Shown: positions 26,944 to 34,481 of the stretch, piece by piece
Numbering within the stretch: the first letter of the stretch is position 1
Layout: each line of letters begins with the position of its first letter
Assembly: GCF_001574435.1 (NCBI RefSeq)
Contig: NZ_LOCN01000007.1
Coordinates: forward strand, 287,186 to 351,185
Reading direction: 5' to 3'
Origin: Moritella sp. JT01
GTDB taxonomy: Bacteria; Pseudomonadota; Gammaproteobacteria; Enterobacterales; Moritellaceae
Length of the DNA stretch: 64,000 bases
Program-made: the position numbers and the translations under genes
Notes under the pieces: generated by a model
Seen by the model: the letters and a program-made list of their open reading frames with translations, nothing else
What the model was told of the DNA's origin: nothing
The model's database searches: none

Positions 26944-27035
26944 AGTCGGGGGGCCTAATAGGCTGAGATCGCATATTTATTGCGAGACCCGTTGAACCTG
27001 ATTCAGTTAACACTGACGTAGGGAACTATCGATCT
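26944..27035 (+). promoter_or_regulatory. TPP riboswitch (THI element)
   Basis: The conserved THI-box blocks are present in order: CGGGGGGCC, GGCTGAGA, a variable stem (TCGCATATTTATTGCGA), GACCCGTTGAACCTGATTC, then GTTAACACTGACGTAGGGAA. This is the thiamine pyrophosphate aptamer. It precedes thiD by about 80 bp; no strong terminator hairpin was seen between them. Control is probably at translation, since the downstream region contains a GAGC/GCTC hairpin close to the ribosome site CTAGGGA. Confidence 0.93.
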
Positions 27036-27114
27036 TGCTTCTCATGATTTGACCTTCTGCGTCTCTCAATCTTTGGCTTGATAAAGTTCCTGAGCGTCAG
27101 CTCTAGGGATATTT

Positions 27115-27948
27115 ATGCTAAAGGTTATAACAAACACATCAACACCAATCGTATTAACGATTGCAGGGTCTGATAGCAGTGGTGGTGCTGGTATCCAAGC
27201 TGATATCAAAGCAATCTCAGCAACAGGTAGCTATGCTTGTTCTGTAATCACCGCAATTACTGCGCAGAATACTCTCGGTGTATCCGCTATTTTTCCCATC
27301 CCGCTTGAACATATCGAAAAACAACTCGATGCCGTTTTTAGCGATTTAAATGTCGTGGCAGTGAAAGTCGGAATGTTAGCTGATTCCGATATTATCAACG
27401 TCGTCGCCGCTAAAATCCAACAATATAAGCCCGCCTTTTTAGTCGTTGATCCTGTCATGGTTGCCACCAGCGGCGATTTATTGCTAAAAGAATCTGCGAT
27501 CAGTACGCTTAAATCGGCACTGCTACCATTAGCCGATTTGATCACCCCTAACCTACCCGAAGGTGCTGCTTTAATTGGTTCAGACGTCCCGACCAATCAA
27601 GATGCAATGGGTAACATGATTAACCAATTACGTCAGCTTAATGTCAACGCTGTACTGTTAAAAGGCGGTCACTTAGAGCAGGATGAAAATAGTAACGATC
27701 TACTCATCTTCCAAGACCATGTTGAACAGTTAACCGCAAAACGCATTAATACCCAAAATACGCACGGCACTGGCTGTACGCTATCCTCTGCAATCGCATC
27801 CTATTTGGCACAAGGTCATGATTTACTACAAGCGGTGAAGTTAGGTAAGCAATACATCTCTAATGCCATTGCCCATGCAGATGAATTGAATATAGGCAGC
27901 GGCCACGGCCCAGTAAATCACTTCTTTTCTGGTCACGCAGATGTCTAA
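27115..27948 (+). CDS. thiD: Hydroxymethylpyrimidine / phosphomethylpyrimidine kinase
   Basis: This 277-residue ribokinase-like enzyme phosphorylates HMP twice to HMP-PP for thiamine synthesis. Visible motifs are TIAGSDSSGGAGIQADIKAI at the N-terminus, DPVMVATSGDLLL, TPNLPEGAALIG and the anion-hole NTHGTGCTLSSAIASYLA. The start is ATG at 27115, preceded by CTAGGGATATTT. It is the first gene of a riboswitch-controlled operon with an HMP-precursor transporter and tenA, and its 3' end overlaps the next gene by 8 bp. Confidence 0.95.
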   Translation: MLKVITNTSTPIVLTIAGSDSSGGAGIQADIKAISATGSYACSVITAITAQNTLGVSAIFPIPLEHIEKQLDAVFSDLNVVAVKVGMLADSDIINVVAAKIQQYKPAFLVVDPVMVATSGDLLLKESAISTLKSALLPLADLITPNLPEGAALIGSDVPTNQDAMGNMINQLRQLNVNAVLLKGGHLEQDENSNDLLIFQDHVEQLTAKRINTQNTHGTGCTLSSAIASYLAQGHDLLQAVKLGKQYISNAIAHADELNIGSGHGPVNHFFSGHADV

Positions 27949-28750
27949 CGCCTCACAGACAAGGCTTAAACTTAAAGAGAGCCTTGCGATCAATATATCG
28001 ATTAAAAACGGTTATTTACGTTATAACGACAATATTGAACCCGTATTAAGCAAACTAAACATGGCGATTCTAGCTCGGCAGTGGACCTGTATTTTAGGTC
28101 GTAGCGGCTGTGGTAAAACCTCGCTACTGCGTTATCTTGCAGGCTTGTCAGATCAGCAGGTCGTATGGTCTGGAGAACTCTCAATTAATGCGAGTCACTT
28201 AGTTCAACCAGCCTTAACCAATCAAATTGCTTACATGGCACAACAAGATTTATTGCTGCCTTGGTTATCTGTGCTCGACAATGTCACGTTAAGCAGTAAA
28301 TTCGGAACAGAAAAATCCACACCAGACACTGACAAAGCACTCGATCTACTGGCTAAGGTCGGCCTTGCTGATAATGCCAATCGTTTTCCGCAACAACTGT
28401 CTGGTGGCATGCGTCAACGCGTGGCGCTGGCAAGAACATTAATGCAAGACAAACCCGTGGTATTAATGGACGAGCCATTTTCAGCCTTAGATGCCGTGAC
28501 TCGTTATCGATTACAAGATCTCGCTTGTGAATTGTTAAAGAATAAGACCGTCGTTTTAATCACACACGAGCCCCAAGAAGCGATCCGCCTCGCTGATCAT
28601 ATCTATATTATGCAAGGCAAACCCGCTAGAGCAGCATACTTGCAAGTACCGACATCGGCGAAACCACGTCTATTCGATGCTGAATGTGCGCAACTACAGC
28701 AACAAATAATGACTTGTTTAGCACAGGAATATGGAGCTGAACATGCGTGA
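27941..28750 (+). CDS. thiZ: Thiamine-precursor ABC transporter, ATP-binding subunit
   Basis: This 269-residue ABC ATPase has Walker A LGRSGCGKTSLLRYL, Q-loop MAQQDLLLPWL, signature LSGGMRQRVALARTL, Walker B VVLMDEPFSALDA and H-loop VLITHEPQEAIRLADH. It belongs to the nitrate/sulfonate/taurine group used by ThiXYZ-type HMP uptake systems. It overlaps thiD by 8 bp and the permease gene by 8 bp, so the three are translationally coupled. The substrate is inferred from the THI box, thiD and the THI5-like binding protein. Confidence 0.88.
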   Translation: MSNASQTRLKLKESLAINISIKNGYLRYNDNIEPVLSKLNMAILARQWTCILGRSGCGKTSLLRYLAGLSDQQVVWSGELSINASHLVQPALTNQIAYMAQQDLLLPWLSVLDNVTLSSKFGTEKSTPDTDKALDLLAKVGLADNANRFPQQLSGGMRQRVALARTLMQDKPVVLMDEPFSALDAVTRYRLQDLACELLKNKTVVLITHEPQEAIRLADHIYIMQGKPARAAYLQVPTSAKPRLFDAECAQLQQQIMTCLAQEYGAEHA

Positions 28751-29549
28751 TATCGTTAGTTCGAACCTTACACATCAACAGACTAACAAAGACAGGCGGC
28801 AACCAGTCTATATTAGCCCAATACTGCGCATTATCATTAGTGCGCTTGTTATCATCGGATTATGGCAAAGCATTGTGGTCATTTTTGAAATGCCCTCTTT
28901 CATTCTTCCCGCACCGCTAGCTGTTTTTGAACGCTTAATCGAGCGCCATGAGGTATTGCTTAAGCACACATTAGTGACCGCGCAAGAAATTGTATTTGGC
29001 TTGTTACTCGGTTTATTCATGGGGCTGTTTTTTGCGCTGCAAATGCTGTTATTCAAACCCATTAAGCATTGGCTATTGCCTATTTTGATTGCGAGCCAAG
29101 CCATCCCTGTATTCGCCATTGCACCGGTACTGATGCTTTGGTTAGGTTACGGTATGGCCTCCAAAATAGTGATGGCAGCATTAATCATCTTCTTTCCCGT
29201 GACTACCTGTTGTTATGACGGTTTGCGTAATACGCCAACAGGCTATCTGGATCTGGCTAAAACCATGGGCGCAACCAAATGGCAAATGCTACGTCATATT
29301 CAACTGCCAGCGTCGTTACCAACATTAGCATCGGGTATCCGTGTAGCGGTGGTGATTGCGCCGATTGGTGCTGTAGCAGGTGAATGGGTCGGTTCGAGTG
29401 CAGGCTTGGGTTATCTCATGCTCCAAGCGAATGCACGCATGATGATTGATGAAATGTTTGCCGCATTGCTGATCCTATCCGCCCTGTCTGTCTTACTTTA
29501 TTTTATCACTGACAAAGCATTGAAGAAGCTCATTCCTTGGGACTTTTAA
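28743..29549 (+). CDS. thiX: Thiamine-precursor ABC transporter, permease subunit
   Basis: This 268-residue permease has about six helices. The cytoplasmic EAA loop appears as GYLDLAKTMGATKWQMLRHI followed by QLPASLPTLASGI, the BPD_transp_1 signature of sulfonate/HMP-type importers. ATG at 28743 is preferred over 28731 because GGAGCTGAAC precedes it. It overlaps the ATPase gene by 8 bp. It would couple to ThiZ and receive substrate from ThiY. Confidence 0.88.
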   Translation: MRDIVSSNLTHQQTNKDRRQPVYISPILRIIISALVIIGLWQSIVVIFEMPSFILPAPLAVFERLIERHEVLLKHTLVTAQEIVFGLLLGLFMGLFFALQMLLFKPIKHWLLPILIASQAIPVFAIAPVLMLWLGYGMASKIVMAALIIFFPVTTCCYDGLRNTPTGYLDLAKTMGATKWQMLRHIQLPASLPTLASGIRVAVVIAPIGAVAGEWVGSSAGLGYLMLQANARMMIDEMFAALLILSALSVLLYFITDKALKKLIPWDF

Positions 29550-29628
29550 CTAGCCAATGCTAATCACAATAACTTAATCCCCATATAGCAACTTACGATA
29601 AAAACTAAAAATATAACAAGGACATTTA

Positions 29629-30576
29629 ATGAAAAACAACATCTTATTCAAGGCCGCAATATTTACAGCAGCTATGTTATCGGCAAACGCACATGCTGAA
29701 ACGAAGACCCTAACACTGATGTTAGATTGGTTTGTTAATCCGAATCACGGACCAATTATTATTGCCAAAGAGCGTGGTTACTTTGCAGAGCAAGGGGTGA
29801 ATGTGGTGATCCAAGAGCCTGCAGACCCAAGCATGCCACCAAAACTTGTCGCCGCAAATAAAATTGATCTGGCGATCACGTATCAACCCAATTTAACCAT
29901 TGATGTCGCGGCTGGTTTACCCCTAATCCGTTCTGCAACCTTAATTGCAACACCACTCAATACCTTGATGGTACTCGACAATAATAAAATTAACGACATG
30001 TCTGATTTAAAAGGTAAAAAGATTGGTATCGCGATTGCCGGTAACGAAGAAGCAACTGTCGGAACTATGCTCAAAACAGTCGGCGTTAGCTACGATGACG
30101 TACAGATCATTAACGTAGGCTGGGCGCTATCATCATCGCTTGCATCAGGTAAAGTCGATGCAATTTGGGGTGGCCTACGTAATTTTGAAACCAATCAGCT
30201 TGAACTTGAAGGTTTTAAAACAAAAGCATTCTTCCCTGAAGAGCACGGCGTACCAGCCTATGACGAACTGGTATTTGTTGCCAACGCCAATACCTACGAC
30301 AAAGTGGCTATCCAGGCCTTTAATAAAGCACTAGAGCAAGCAACTACCTACATTGTTAATCACCCACAAGCATCATGGAAAGAGTTTGTCGCGTATGCAC
30401 CTGATACGTTAAATAACGAACTAAATAAACGTGCTTGGAACGATACCCTCACCCGTTTCGCGCTACGCCCTTCTGCGGTTGATTTAAAACGTTATGACGA
30501 TTATGCCGAATTCATGTATTCGCAAAAGATCATCAAAACAATCCCTAAAGCACAAGATTACGTACCGACTCTCTAG
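29629..30576 (+). CDS. thiY: Thiamine-precursor ABC transporter, substrate-binding protein (NMT1/THI5-like)
   Basis: This 315-residue periplasmic protein has a signal peptide (KAAIFTAAMLSANAHAE). The NMT1/THI5 domain begins TLTLMLDWFVNPNHGPIIIA and continues with YFAEQGVNVVI, IDLAITYQPNL and LKGKKIGIAIAGNEEAT. ThiY-type proteins bind formylaminopyrimidine (FAMP), a thiamine breakdown product. The start is ATG after AACAAGGACATTTA. An 80-bp gap separates it from the permease gene. Confidence 0.9.
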   Translation: MKNNILFKAAIFTAAMLSANAHAETKTLTLMLDWFVNPNHGPIIIAKERGYFAEQGVNVVIQEPADPSMPPKLVAANKIDLAITYQPNLTIDVAAGLPLIRSATLIATPLNTLMVLDNNKINDMSDLKGKKIGIAIAGNEEATVGTMLKTVGVSYDDVQIINVGWALSSSLASGKVDAIWGGLRNFETNQLELEGFKTKAFFPEEHGVPAYDELVFVANANTYDKVAIQAFNKALEQATTYIVNHPQASWKEFVAYAPDTLNNELNKRAWNDTLTRFALRPSAVDLKRYDDYAEFMYSQKIIKTIPKAQDYVPTL

Positions 30577-30607
30577 AAGATAACCGAGAAACTAGGATAC
30601 ATAAACA

Positions 30608-31270
30608 ATGAACCATCAAGATCTAATTAATGCCTGTCGTGAAGATTGGAATGCCTATACACAGCATGCGTTTGTGCAACAATTAGCGCAAGGAACATTA
30701 GCACAGCCGAGTTACTTGCATTACCTTAAACAAGACTTCTTATTTCTTAAACAATATGCCCGTGCTTACGCATTAGCTATTTACAAAGCGCGTACCTTAG
30801 CAGATATGCGTAAAGCACTGCCAAGTGTGCACGCATTGCTAGACTCTGAAATTGGCCACCACGTTACTTACTGTGGTAATTGGGGGTTAACTGAATCAGA
30901 TTTAGAAGCAGAGCCAGAAGACTTTGGCACAGTGGCCTACACTCGTTACGTACTCGATGCGGGTATGGCAGGTGATATCGTCGACCTCTATGCAGCACTC
31001 GCCCCCTGCTCTATTGGTTACGCTGAAATTGGTCGTAACCTAGCCGCTGATGTAAATACCACGCTAACCGATAATCCATTTGCAAGCTGGATTGAACTCT
31101 ATAGTGGTGATGAATTTCAACAAGGTGTCGCACAAGGTACCGCACATATTGATGAGCTATTAGCTGAAATAGATGTCAACAGTCAACGAGGTTGTAATTT
31201 GATACATGTATTTAGAACTGCCACTCGTATGGAAATTGCATTTTGGCAGCAAGGACTTGATGCCGCTTAA
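30608..31270 (+). CDS. tenA: Aminopyrimidine aminohydrolase / thiaminase II
   Basis: This 220-residue TenA protein has the pattern FVQQLAQGTLAQPSYLHYLK near the N-terminus, the catalytic cysteine in LAPCSIGYAEIG and the catalytic glutamate in ATRMEIAFWQQGL. TenA hydrolyses aminomethyl-HMP from degraded thiamine to HMP, which ThiD then uses. It is the last gene of the operon, with a terminator about 25 bp later. The operon therefore encodes a complete uptake-hydrolysis-phosphorylation salvage route. Confidence 0.95.
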   Translation: MNHQDLINACREDWNAYTQHAFVQQLAQGTLAQPSYLHYLKQDFLFLKQYARAYALAIYKARTLADMRKALPSVHALLDSEIGHHVTYCGNWGLTESDLEAEPEDFGTVAYTRYVLDAGMAGDIVDLYAALAPCSIGYAEIGRNLAADVNTTLTDNPFASWIELYSGDEFQQGVAQGTAHIDELLAEIDVNSQRGCNLIHVFRTATRMEIAFWQQGLDAA

Positions 31271-31292
31271 CATATAGTGCCCCCCTAGAACA

Positions 31293-31335
31293 AAATAGCG
31301 CGTGAATATAATGAAATATTAACGCGCTATTTTTT
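31293..31335 (+). terminator. Rho-independent terminator of the thi operon
   Basis: An 11-bp perfect stem AAATAGCGCGT / ACGCGCTATTT (31293-31303 and 31322-31332) followed by a T-run. It also separates the convergent exonuclease gene. Confidence 0.88.
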
Positions 31336-31368
31336 AAACGCTTACTGGTTACAACAACTATCTACTAT

Positions 31369-32085
31369 CTACAACCAAAGTCTTTTAATCGGCGTATCAG
31401 GTGAAAAATGATAATGGATCTGAGCTTGTAATAGCTCAGCTGTCGCAACTGCATCGGTAAGTGCATCATGCGGCGGGTATGCTGGTAAATTATAACGAGA
31501 ACGACTATTAGCTAATCGAATAGAATCCTGACGTTTACGTTTGAATAAACTGAAAAAGCCCTTGGTTTGCGCATCTTGCACATCCGCTTCTATCTGCATG
31601 GTATCAACAACAGGAAACACAATACCTTCATTAATTAAACTACGTAAATTACTATCAAAAAAATCACGTTCAATACGGCGGTAATGAACCACAACAACCT
31701 TTCCCGCCAATGCCTCTAATACAGGCTCTAGTATCCGTAACAAATCGGGTGCACCTTTTAGATCTGTATGGGTAATACCGTGAATAATAATGGAATTTTC
31801 TTGTAACTTATCCTCTGGATCAATATACCAATGCTGCGCTTGCCGACAAAAAATACGTTTCAAATTAAACGGCACCAAGCCAATGCTAATAATGCTATTC
31901 TGTTGTGAATCAAGCCCTGTCGTTTCAAAATCTAACGCAACAAAATCAATATCACTTAATTTCGTTTCATCATGATACATGCCAGTCCGGTAAAAAGACT
32001 TTAAACGTTCATCCTTACTCTGGGCTACCTTAACTTGATAAAACGCACCCCAGTTTAAAATCTCTTTATTGATAAAGTTATGCAT
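31369..32085 (-). CDS. DEDDh 3'-5' exonuclease (DnaQ/epsilon-like)
   Basis: This 238-residue protein has the DnaQ-like ExoI motif FVALDFETTGLDSQQNSI (residues about 48-65), ExoII-like VVVVHYRRIERDFFD and ExoIII-like PPHDALTDAVATAELL, giving the DEDDh catalytic set. The N-terminal 45 residues are family-specific. It is paired with the cNMP/CBS/DUF294 gene, whose stop is 9 bp upstream of this start. That pairing recurs in marine gammaproteobacteria and suggests a shared, unclear role in nucleic-acid or nucleotide turnover. Confidence 0.85.
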   Translation of the reverse strand: MHNFINKEILNWGAFYQVKVAQSKDERLKSFYRTGMYHDETKLSDIDFVALDFETTGLDSQQNSIISIGLVPFNLKRIFCRQAQHWYIDPEDKLQENSIIIHGITHTDLKGAPDLLRILEPVLEALAGKVVVVHYRRIERDFFDSNLRSLINEGIVFPVVDTMQIEADVQDAQTKGFFSLFKRKRQDSIRLANSRSRYNLPAYPPHDALTDAVATAELLQAQIHYHFSPDTPIKRLWL

Positions 32086-32094
32086 TAATAACCC

Positions 32095-33972
32095 CTACAT
32101 TTTATTGGCGGTATAACGATATTTTAAAAAATTCTGCGCATTACTTAAAACCAAAAAAGCATCTTTAAGGTTACGTCGCTCAAATTCCGACATATTCTCG
32201 GGTTCAATATTATTGTCTGGTTCAATTTCCGACTCCACATCTAACGCTTGGTGACGTAAGCGAACTAAGGAAATAAGCTCCATCGCATGCTGTAAATCCT
32301 GCCCTTTTGATGGCGGCAGGATCCCCGCTTCAATAATATCTTCCAAACGTTCAAATGAATTTTGCGATTGAGAACCAATCGCTAATCCATGCACCCGAAT
32401 CAAATCTGCCAGCGGTGCTGTACCACGACGTTTTAAGTTAATTGAATTGTTATGACGACCATCTTTCTCCATCACAAAGTTTTTGAAGAAACCCAGTGGC
32501 GGCGTACGGTTTAATGCATTACGTGCTAAACACGCTAAGAATCGGTTGTTTTTCTTCGCCCGACGTAGAATAAAGGCATTTAGCTGTTCAGCCCATTTAA
32601 CACGACCATACACCCCCGTTAAATCAAAGAAAATAGAGCAATTTAATAACGCTTGTGGATTCGGGTTATCAATCCAGTCAGCGAAGCAATCTTCCCATTC
32701 AGCTTGAGTTTTACGAAACTCTGGATTAGTCGCCATAATATCGCCCGTACAATAGGTATAGCCACATGCAGCTAATCCATCACATACAAACTTAGATAAT
32801 TTTTCAAAATATGCGTTGTGCTTCTCATTATCATAACTATTATCTAAAATAATACCGTTGTCTTGGTCTGTTACAATCAATTGCTCATCACGAGCCATTG
32901 AGCCCAAAGCTAGGAAACAATAAGGAACAGGAGGCTGACCTAATTCTTCTTCGGCAAGTTCGAGTAATCGCTGTTTAAAACTGCGACCAATCTCGGACAT
33001 TGCGCTACCAATCATGTGTGAGTTAGCATCTTCATTGACCATACGTACAAAACAATCTTTAAGCTGCTTAGAAAGTAAAACAAGATCTTCAATATTTTGT
33101 TGCTGGAAAATACTACCCGACAACAACAAACTATTTTGAGATTCATAACGAATAATATCGGCCACTTCAATAAGGCCAATAGGTTGCTTGTTTTTTAAGA
33201 TAGGTAAATGATGGACGTTATAGCGTAGCATCATCAGCATTGCTTCTGAGACATAGGCATTATGATCGAGTGACATCAATTCTGTCGACATAACATCAGA
33301 AACAGGATTATCAACACTCATACCCGTCGCAATCACTTTTGCACATAAATCATGCTGAGTGATAATACCGACAAAATCACTCCCATCTTCATGGACAATA
33401 GTCGGATCATTAATCAGTACCGCTGATACATTTTCTTCCGCCATCACCTTGGCAACATCTTGAATTGACGTCGTATTTTTTAACATTACTAAGTCTCGAC
33501 TTAATAATGTTTTAACTTTTGAAGTGGTTAATGAGTTCGCATCATCGTTATTATCTTCAACAGCTTGTTTTAATCGAATAGTGCCTTCCACTTCAGAAAA
33601 ATCAGAAAATGCTTCATAACGTTCGCAAAAATCATGGAAGAGCGCTTCTGGAATGCAATAAACAAGCGTATCTTTTACCGCTTTAGCTGGAAGTCGAACC
33701 TTATTATTGGCTAATAAACCCATCTGGCCAAATATCTCACCTTGATCGAGACGGTTATATAACTCACCTTTGCGGCGGTATATTTCCACCACGCCACTGC
33801 GAATAAAGTACAGATCATGGATCTTGTCGCCATATTCAATAATCATCGAATCTGCACGAAAGTATGATATCTCAATACTTTTAACCACTTCCTCTAACGC
33901 TTCTTCAGGAAGTTGATCAAAAGGTTGATACTGGCTGATAAAGTTTTTAATTTCTAGTAGTTCGATTTCCAT
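32095..33972 (-). CDS. cNMP-binding, CBS-pair and DUF294 nucleotidyltransferase-like protein
   Basis: This 625-residue multidomain protein has a cyclic-nucleotide-binding domain at about 15-130 (GVVEIYRRKGELYNRLDQGEIFG with its phosphate-binding-cassette-like glycines). Two CBS domains follow at about 160-285 (MSTELMSLDHNAYVSEAMLM). A DUF294 nucleotidyltransferase-like domain holds LALGSMARDEQLIVTDQDNG, resembling the GS...R...D-x-D motif of NTases, and a DUF294 C-terminal domain ends the protein. It may modify a protein or nucleotide in response to bound nucleotides. The gene is likely co-transcribed with the exonuclease. Confidence 0.88.
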   Translation of the reverse strand: MEIELLEIKNFISQYQPFDQLPEEALEEVVKSIEISYFRADSMIIEYGDKIHDLYFIRSGVVEIYRRKGELYNRLDQGEIFGQMGLLANNKVRLPAKAVKDTLVYCIPEALFHDFCERYEAFSDFSEVEGTIRLKQAVEDNNDDANSLTTSKVKTLLSRDLVMLKNTTSIQDVAKVMAEENVSAVLINDPTIVHEDGSDFVGIITQHDLCAKVIATGMSVDNPVSDVMSTELMSLDHNAYVSEAMLMMLRYNVHHLPILKNKQPIGLIEVADIIRYESQNSLLLSGSIFQQQNIEDLVLLSKQLKDCFVRMVNEDANSHMIGSAMSEIGRSFKQRLLELAEEELGQPPVPYCFLALGSMARDEQLIVTDQDNGIILDNSYDNEKHNAYFEKLSKFVCDGLAACGYTYCTGDIMATNPEFRKTQAEWEDCFADWIDNPNPQALLNCSIFFDLTGVYGRVKWAEQLNAFILRRAKKNNRFLACLARNALNRTPPLGFFKNFVMEKDGRHNNSINLKRRGTAPLADLIRVHGLAIGSQSQNSFERLEDIIEAGILPPSKGQDLQHAMELISLVRLRHQALDVESEIEPDNNIEPENMSEFERRNLKDAFLVLSNAQNFLKYRYTANKM

Positions 33973-33983
33973 TTTTACTCTAC

Positions 33984-34445
33984 TTATAAATATGCCGAAG
34001 CACGTTCAATTAAAGATTCTGCTTGTCGACGTAACAGCCAGTCTGCACCCAATGTTATCGACTTTTCGGCCAGTGAACGGGCTTGCTTATAGTTGCCTTG
34101 ATAGAAATAACGCTCCCCTAAACGGAAATAAGTTTCTGGATAACGTGGCGCGATTCGGATAGCCCGCTCTAATGATGCAATAGCAGCACGATTATCACCA
34201 CTGCTTACCTGTTTGTTAGCTCGTTTCATGAGTGATAATACCGCTGCTGGTGCTTGAGCCGTATCATCTACCGGTGCTGGTTTGGGCTTAGCTTTTGGCT
34301 CAGGTTTATTTTGTTCACCCGAAACTGGAGCTGTATTATTCGTCTCTTGCACTTGCGTACCATTGGAATTGTACGTAGGTATTGTCCCGCAGGCAGTTAA
34401 AAGTAATGGCAGTGCGAACAGACACACGCGTTTTATTATTTTCAT
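33984..34445 (-). CDS. TPR lipoprotein, candidate PBP1B activator (LpoP-like)
   Basis: This 153-residue lipoprotein has signal and lipobox KRVCLFALPLLLTACGTI, with lipidated Cys at about 19. A proline- and lysine-rich linker (KPEPKAKPKPAPVDD) follows, then a C-terminal TPR-like region (AIASLERAIRIAPRYPETYF, then ERYFYQGNYKQARSLAEKS). It starts at ATG 34443-34445, 36 bp after the PBP1B stop. In Pseudomonas the TPR lipoprotein LpoP, encoded beside ponB, activates PBP1b. The same layout here suggests that role, which I infer from position and architecture only. Confidence 0.75.
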   Translation of the reverse strand: MKIIKRVCLFALPLLLTACGTIPTYNSNGTQVQETNNTAPVSGEQNKPEPKAKPKPAPVDDTAQAPAAVLSLMKRANKQVSSGDNRAAIASLERAIRIAPRYPETYFRLGERYFYQGNYKQARSLAEKSITLGADWLLRRQAESLIERASAYL

Positions 34446-34481
34446 GTTACTTCCAAAATTAATGTTTAATGACAAATAGCA

